Shown here piece after piece: positions 20,149 to 25,400 of a stretch of 25,400 nt of DNA. The stretch's first letter is position 1; each line of letters opens with the position of its first letter. A program made the position numbers and the translations under genes. A model generated the notes under the pieces. The model was not told the DNA's origin and did not search any database. It saw only the letters and a program-made list of their open reading frames with translations. The stretch is from Ophioceras dolichostomum (taxonomy: Eukaryota > Ascomycota > Sordariomycetes > Magnaporthales > Ophioceraceae): positions 4,950-30,349 of the forward strand of contig PYST01000357.1 in NCBI GenBank assembly GCA_003049485.1. The letters run 5' to 3'.

Positions 20149-20750
20149 GGGTAGGTATGTAGGTACGTAAGGTAGAGGTGTGTCTGTGCCTTCGCTGGAA
20201 AGAGAGAACGTGTTTCGCTAGGCGGGCAGGGAGGTCTTTTTTGTTTGGGACAGATACGGATAGATCTGGCGTGGTTAGTTGTACTTTTAATCGGTGTTCT
20301 GGGAGAATCTCACGAAAAGGTCCTACGGCGACTTATGCACACATCCATTGTACTTGTGGGATTGGTTACGGGCGTTTTGGTCGGTTGTTGGTAGCATTTT
20401 CTTTTCTTTTTCTTCCTTTGTCTCTTTTCTTCTTCTCCTTTTCCGCCCCGGTGCGGAAATATGATGATTGATGCGGCCGTCAGTGGTTCCGACGCAGAGC
20501 ACGTGACCGCATGGATGGTCGCTGATCACCGTAGCAGCTGAGAAGCGGCATGTCAGGCAGGGATGTTTGTTGCCTGTGCCACCCCGACAGAGGGGTTCAC
20601 GCCGGCATCGCTGCTGCTGCGCATACATGAAAAACCGAACTTGCACACCTCTCTAAACTCTATCCAATGGCGTAAACTTCCATCCCCTCCGTCGCGGCCA
20701 CCGTCGCGCGCAGAGAGTGATCCCCGCGTCAATCGCGGACAGTCGTTGTC
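20149..20750. other. Intergenic spacer, DNase-like gene to OPT gene
   Basis: There is no gene. It begins with a GTAGGTATGTAGGTACGTAAGGTAG tract directly after the DNase-like stop. It contains a long pyrimidine-rich run at about 20395-20445 and a CCAAT box near 20664, about 85 bases before the transporter start. Confidence 0.5.
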
Positions 20751-23117
20751 ATGGAGCAGCCCACAGAAACATTTCGGCCCACGGCGCTCACGCTGCCGAT
20801 GGTGCTCGTCGCCACCGCCTTGGGCACCATCGTTTGCGTCACGAATATGTATTTCGGCCTTTTGATCGGCAGCTTCAACACCATGTCCCCGACCACCGCT
20901 CTGCTGGCATTTGCGATCTTCCGGGGCGCCGAGCGCCTATTAGGCAGCAGCAGCAGCAGGAGCAGCAACAACAACAACTCGCGGTTCACGCCCGCCGAAA
21001 ACGCGGTGGTCCAAACGATGGCGTCGTCCATCGCGAGCATGCCCCTCGCCGCCAGCCTCGGCAGCGTCATCCCCGCGCTGGAGTTCCTCAGGGCGCCGGA
21101 GGAGGGCGGCACGCGCCGGTTTTCTCTGGTTGAGCTCTCGGCGTGGTGCCTCGGCGTGTGCCTGTTCGGGACCATCGTCGCCGCCCCGCTGCGCCCCTAC
21201 TTCCTGCTACGCCAGCGCCTCCGCTTCCCGGGCCCCTACGCCGTCGGTGTGCTGCTCGGCGTCCTGCATGGGAGCAGGGAGGTCGCGCTCATCGCCGAGC
21301 TCGACAAGCAAGGCAGCGGATACACGAAGGACGACCTCGCTCTTTATGAGCAGCCTGTCGATGACGACGCGGAAGCAGCGGCGGCTCCTTCGTCCGCCGC
21401 TACCACCACGAATAGAGCCATGGGGAACGGCGAGCTCCCCCCTCGCCAGGACTCTGAGACGGATTGGACTCCCAAGATTGCCCTGCTTGCTGCGTCCTTC
21501 ACCGGGACCGGTCTCTTCGTAGGCCTCCCTTCCCTTGCATCCCCTCCTTTCCCCGTTTGCTTAGTTGTAGTCATGTGAGTGGGTACTGACCAAATTGTTA
21601 ATTTAGGCGATAACCTCATACTTCGTACCAGCCCTGACGAGGGTTCCCATCTTCGGGACTGTCGCCGCCGACGATTACTACTGGTTCGTCACGTTGTCCC
21701 CGGCGTTCATGGCCTTTGGCGTCATCATCGGCATGTCGACCATCGTCTCGATGCTTGCCGGTGCCGTCCTCGGCTGGGGCCTTCTGTCGCACATTGCGAA
21801 GAGCCACGGGTGGGCGCCGGGGCCTGTGGGCGACATGGAGAACGGGGCTCGTGGATGGCTTCTTTGGATCTGTATCGGCTGCCTCCTCGGGGATGCCGTC
21901 GGGAGGATTCTCCTGCCGCCAGCGAGCGCTCTTTTTCGGCTAGCTACAGCTGCACGGTCACCACCGAGGATGCTACCGGCTCCTTCTGACCGCAGCGCGG
22001 AGCCTCTGTTGCAGAGCTCCCAGCCGACTTCGGACGATGCAGGAAGCGACGCTTCCTCGTCTGTCCACAATCTCGCGGGCAAGTACAGAGAGAACCAAGA
22101 GTTTTTGGTTTCTGGGAGATTTATCTCGGTTTTGATGCTTCTCTCGGTCTGCCTGTGCGTGTTGGGCACATCCATTGTGTTCTGGGGCGACATCCCCCTA
22201 TACACGATCGCACTCTCTATTGCCTTGGTCTTCCCACTCTGCCTGGTTGTCATCCAGGCAGCAGGCGAGACCGATATGGTGCCATCAGTGAGCATCAGTA
22301 AGTATCATATGCCCAATGCACCGTACCTGCTTCAGCGGTGTCCCTCGCTCTGCTGACCAAGTTGTTCTGCCCAGGCAATGCTTGTCAGTTCCTTCTCTAT
22401 CTCGTGCTTCCCCCACGCTCTCGCGTGCGCCTCATGTCCATGATCGCCGCCGCCATCACTGAGGCAGGGCTCTGGCAGTCTGCCGTCCTCATGGGAGACC
22501 TGAAGACGGCCTACCTCGTGCGAGCTTCGCCCAAGGTCATGCTACGTGCCCAGCTTCTGGGATCCGTCATCGGCGCTTTTGTCGCTAGCATTGTATACCG
22601 CGTTTTCATCGCGATATCGGGAATACCGAATACGGATTCGTTCCCGCTGCCACTCTCGCACATGTGGGCAAACACGGCGCGATTGGCCGATGGTGGCCGT
22701 CTCCCACATGGCGTGGCGCCTTTTTTCATTGGAGCAGCCATTATCTCGGCGATCATGCGGGCAGTCGCGTATGCGACCGAAGGGAAGAGCTGGGCTCGTT
22801 GGCTGCCTAGCGCAGTTGGAATTTCGATCGGTACGTCCTCTCACATGGGCTCGGACCCAGTCGCCAGCCATCAGTGCTCATCATTGAAGTCGCGTCGCGC
22901 TGACCTCAACTTCACCATCACTCTAGGGATGTATCTACCACCACCAGTGGTCCTAGGCCAGGTCATTGGTGCTTCTCTTCGCGTGGGCCTTCTTTGGATG
23001 CAGTCCGCTTCCGATATCTCGTTGATGTGCGTGGCAGCCGGCTGCATTTTGGGTCAGGGTACTCTTGGGCTCCTGCCTACAATTTTTGAAGTTTTGGGCG
23101 TCCCGCGCTTCCTTTAG
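20751..23117 (+). CDS. OPT-family oligopeptide/metal-chelate transporter
   Basis: Model: exons 20751-21518, 21607-22297, 22375-22830 and 22927-23117, giving 701 aa, a normal length for the family. Introns are 88, 77, 96 and in all cases end in TAG or CAG; branch-like CTGAC motifs lie in each. The first donor (GTAGGC) is the weakest. Family features include an N-terminal membrane segment ending MYFGLLIGSFNTMSPTTAL, the motif GETDMVPS, and GDLKTAYLVRASPKVMLRAQ followed by LLGSVIGAFVASIVYRVF, characteristic of OPT/YSL-like proteins. Many hydrophobic helices follow, with a Ser/Asn-rich loop near residue 65 and an acidic Ala-rich cytosolic loop near 205. It should be a proton-coupled plasma-membrane or vacuolar transporter of small peptides or metal chelates; the substrate cannot be read from the sequence. 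It stands 602 bases downstream of the DNase-like gene. Confidence 0.92.
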
Positions 23118-23855
23118 CCGATTCCTTTCTCCTAAGCCATGTCTTCCATATTTTGGACCACGCAATCCTGTAACTTTTGATGGTGATTCCCCTAGCTCGA
23201 TAGTAGGAAAAACGAGGATTTTCCGAATTCTCGAGCCCATCAGGTATATGTTTGACACGTCGTCAATGCAATAAAGGGTTTTAGACTTTCTTCTCCTTAG
23301 ATTCTTTTCCTCCCCGTTGTCCGTAACGCTAAGCGCGCCATTTTTGCCTACTCGGCAAGATGTTGGCTCTGAGAGACTCGACAAGGCTCGGCTGCTGCCA
23401 TCGTTACCCCTCAATCCTTTGATACCGCCCGGCCCACACACACTGATCGGCTCTTCGCCCACGCTGAACAATTTGTCCCACGAACAACATTGCACCGACT
23501 AGTGCCGGCCAGAGGCACAGCACACAGTGCTCAGTGCATGTGGATTTGAGCGGGCAACAAACGGGTAGAGCGGGAGAGCGGGTGGTGGGCAACTGTGGGG
23601 GCCGTACCCCAAACTAAAGAGCCTCAATTGTCAGGGTCTCCTTGGGTCCCCAGTCCCGTTCTTGCCTTTTGGTCTACGGCCTGCCTTTTCGCCCCTTAGT
23701 GTCCACCCTGTTAATACTCGTGGGTTGCAAGGGGGCGGCCTACCAAAATCCAGGTATCTCACTGTTCCAAGGGGGAAACCACTGTCTGTCACAGGCTGTC
23801 CGTAGTGTCTACTACTCCCCCATCTGACTCACCTTGCGAGGGAACAAGAGCCGAT
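23118..23855. other. Intergenic spacer, OPT gene to oxygenase gene
   Basis: I found no gene in these 738 bases. They hold the 3' end of the OPT transcript, including a canonical AATAAA at 23270, and the promoter of the oxygenase gene. Confidence 0.5.
23270..23275 (+). terminator. AATAAA polyadenylation signal, OPT gene
   Basis: A canonical AATAAA lies 153 bases after the OPT stop codon on the same strand and is followed by T-rich sequence. This fits a fungal cleavage and polyadenylation site. Confidence 0.5.
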
Positions 23856-25160
23856 ATGGCCACCGTTCCGATTTGGTTCCTGAACGACCTCGAGCTGTAC
23901 CGGACGGTGAAGCCATATCGCCTCAACTTCGACCCCGAGGACGAGAGCCTTCCGCGGACGAACGTCGAGCGCGTCGAGGTCCCGGACGTGCCGGTTCATG
24001 ATATCCGCCGCCACCGGGACGAACTTCGGTACGCAAGCTGCGGCTTCGACGTGCTCGGTCCCCTTATTGAGCACCTCGTCGACATCGACTACGACGACAA
24101 GGAGGCGGTGGCAGAAAGCTACTACCCTTGCCTTGAACAGCTCGTCAAGAAGGCTGTAGAGGCAACCACACAGGTCGGTGCTACTGTGGTTGCCATCGAC
24201 CACAAGGTAAGCAAGTGGCCGCCGTCAGCTCCCTTGCCAAGGTATCTATACCTACCTAGGTACTTGACCTAGGCAGGTACCTACATACTCACCATACGAG
24301 CAACGCCAATCACGGCCAAAGGTTCGAAAACGCCATCCCAACTTCCCGGTGTCCACTGGTCAGGAGTACCAACATCACCAGCCTGTGCTGGTTGCCCATG
24401 TTGGTAAGGAAGCAAACTCGTCCTGAGCCCCGTGTAACCCTATCATGCTGTGCGTCGAGTTAATGCCATCGTAGACTGGGTGCCTCAGACTATCGAGAAG
24501 AAGCTCAGGACCAAGCTTGGCGTAGAGGAGGCAAGGCGTGTGATGAGCCGTCGTGTTCAATACGTCCAGTAAGACAAAGAGCTGTGTTGTTTTGCTTCCT
24601 GCATTCCAATTGTTGCGGCCTTTCGGTCGCACGGTGGCCCCGGATATTCTGATGATGAAATCCATCTAGCGCCTGGCGTCCTCTCCACGGACCCCTCAAG
24701 GACTTCCCGCTAGCCATGTGCGACTTCTCGACGGTCGATCCCGAGAGAGACTACGAGCTCGTGGACGAGGTCAACCCGTCTGGAGAGGTTGTCGAGAACT
24801 ATCTCGTCTACCACCGGGCCGGCCGCCACAAGTGGTATTACCTGAGCGACCAAGCCGCGACGGAGATTCTGCTGTTCAGATTGTACGACAGCGCGGTTGG
24901 TGTTCGTTCCGGTGAGCCTCCTTTTTTTCTCCCTCATCGCAAACATGTCCGCCTCTTTCTCGCCTAGCCTCGAGAACGAGGAGAACGTTCCAAAAGTGTA
25001 CGCGCGTGGGGGCTGACCTCTCTCGGCGGATGTGTTGCTTTTTCTTCCTCGGTGATGACTAGGAATTCCTCATTGCGCTGTTCCCGACCCTGTCCCGAGT
25101 GTCTCGGCACCACCGCCACGGCAGAGTATCGACGTTGAATTGTTGATCTTTTGGGAGTGA
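23856..25160 (+). CDS. 2-oxoglutarate/Fe(II) oxygenase-like protein, CmcJ/AsaB family
   Basis: Model: exons 23856-24206, 24322-24403, 24475-24568, 24670-24911 and 25063-25160, giving 288 aa, a typical length. Introns (115, 71, 101 and 151 bases) have GTAAGC, GTAAGG, GTAAGA and GTGAGC donors, and every phase matches. Spliced family hallmarks: PVHDIRRHRDELRYASCGFD; SYYPCLEQLVKKA; VLVAHVD with H143 and D145 as the likely iron HxD; VHAWRPLHGPLKDFPLAMCD; HKWYYLSD; EILLFRLYDS; SGIPHC with H260 as the likely third iron ligand; and APPPRQSIDVELLIFW with R276/S278 in the usual 2-oxoglutarate RxS position. Members of this family are hydroxylases or desaturases, many in secondary-metabolite clusters. 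The substrate is unknown. The N-terminal 117 residues come from exon 1 alone. No single frame covers the middle, so an ORF-only view would miss this gene. Confidence 0.88.
24241..24290. repeat. TACCTA/TAGGTA inverted patch in oxygenase intron 1
   Basis: GGTATCTATACCTACCTAGGTAC is followed by GACCTAGGCAGGTACCTAC. The CCTAGG-centred halves can pair. It is the same short unit family seen in the other tracts. Confidence 0.6.
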
Positions 25161-25400
25161 GCAGGGACACGTAGCTGGCATGTGCAACACCTTAGTTGGG
25201 ACGGGGACATGTGTGTATTTGACTATCTAGCCAGGGGAACATATCTCTGCGCTGTTGGGCCTATGCCTGGCAGTCATGGTAGCTTCGAAGCATCTACCAT
25301 TGATCCTATCCCGCTCTCTTTCCCTCGAATGGTACGCCGCATTCCATGCATAGATATCCGGTAGGGAAATGGCTCTTAGAATAGAACCCCCCCCCCCCCC
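25161..25400. other. 3' flank of the oxygenase gene, ending in a poly-C run
   Basis: There is no gene. The window ends with at least fourteen consecutive C residues (25387-25400), running off the edge. This may be a true homopolymer or an assembly or sequencing artefact. Confidence 0.6.

Noticed and set aside
23115..23117. General reassignment of UAG to an amino acid in this organism
   Set aside because: The OPT gene ends at TAG at the expected family length and meets a TAA six codons later, so UAG works as a normal stop.
24968..25054. Alternative last exon of the oxygenase using the CGCCTAG acceptor at 24966
   Set aside because: It gives a non-family tail (ASRTRRTFQKC). The acceptor at 25061-25062 restores the expected His and RxS motifs in phase.
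1..25400. tRNA, rRNA, CRISPR or intact transposable element
   Set aside because: No cloverleaf-like sequence, rRNA core, regular spacer-repeat array, transposase or reverse transcriptase motif was seen on either strand.

Overview
This window looks like nuclear DNA of a filamentous ascomycete (Pezizomycotina, probably a Sordariomycete). Its genes carry short introns with GT[A/G]NGN donors, CTRAC-like branch points and YAG/AAG acceptors. Third codon positions are C/G-rich. The gene families are fungal: a DUF3425 bZIP-like protein, a Zn2Cys6 regulator, a CmcJ/AsaB-type oxygenase and an OPT transporter. No rRNA, tRNA, CRISPR array or intact transposon was seen. All exon-intron models were built by eye from splice signals and family-like protein sequence.

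Layout. 1-736 has no gene. 737-2064 (+) is a two-exon DUF3425 bZIP-like factor. 3425-5927 (+) is a two-exon Zn2Cys6 transcription factor. 6563-8704 (+) is a CorA-like membrane protein locus interrupted by stops and at least one frame change, probably a pseudogene. 8878-10338 (-) is a conserved-looking but unnamed protein with a long Gln/Pro-rich tail. 10339-12488 is a large gene-free interval. 12489-13701 (+) is a two-exon Pro/Ser-rich protein whose frame stays open for 148 codons past its TAG stop. 15143-17587 (-) is an unknown gene whose long frame is crossed by a single TAG. 18688-20148 (+) is a three-exon secreted NucA/NucB-type DNase-like protein. 20751-23117 (+) is a four-exon OPT transporter. 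23856-25160 (+) is a five-exon 2-oxoglutarate/Fe(II)-oxygenase-like protein.

No single pathway ties these genes together. The right third (secreted DNase-like protein, OPT transporter, oxygenase, all on the + strand) is the most accessory-looking part. The left third holds two unrelated regulators.

The observations most worth following up are in-frame TAG codons inside otherwise coding-like frames at three loci, and a Lys/Pro/Ala/Thr-rich, histone-H1-like segment in the secreted DNase-like protein. Others are a conserved-looking 96-residue module inside a longer low-complexity reading frame, and a TAGGTA/TACCTA motif scattered through introns and spacers.
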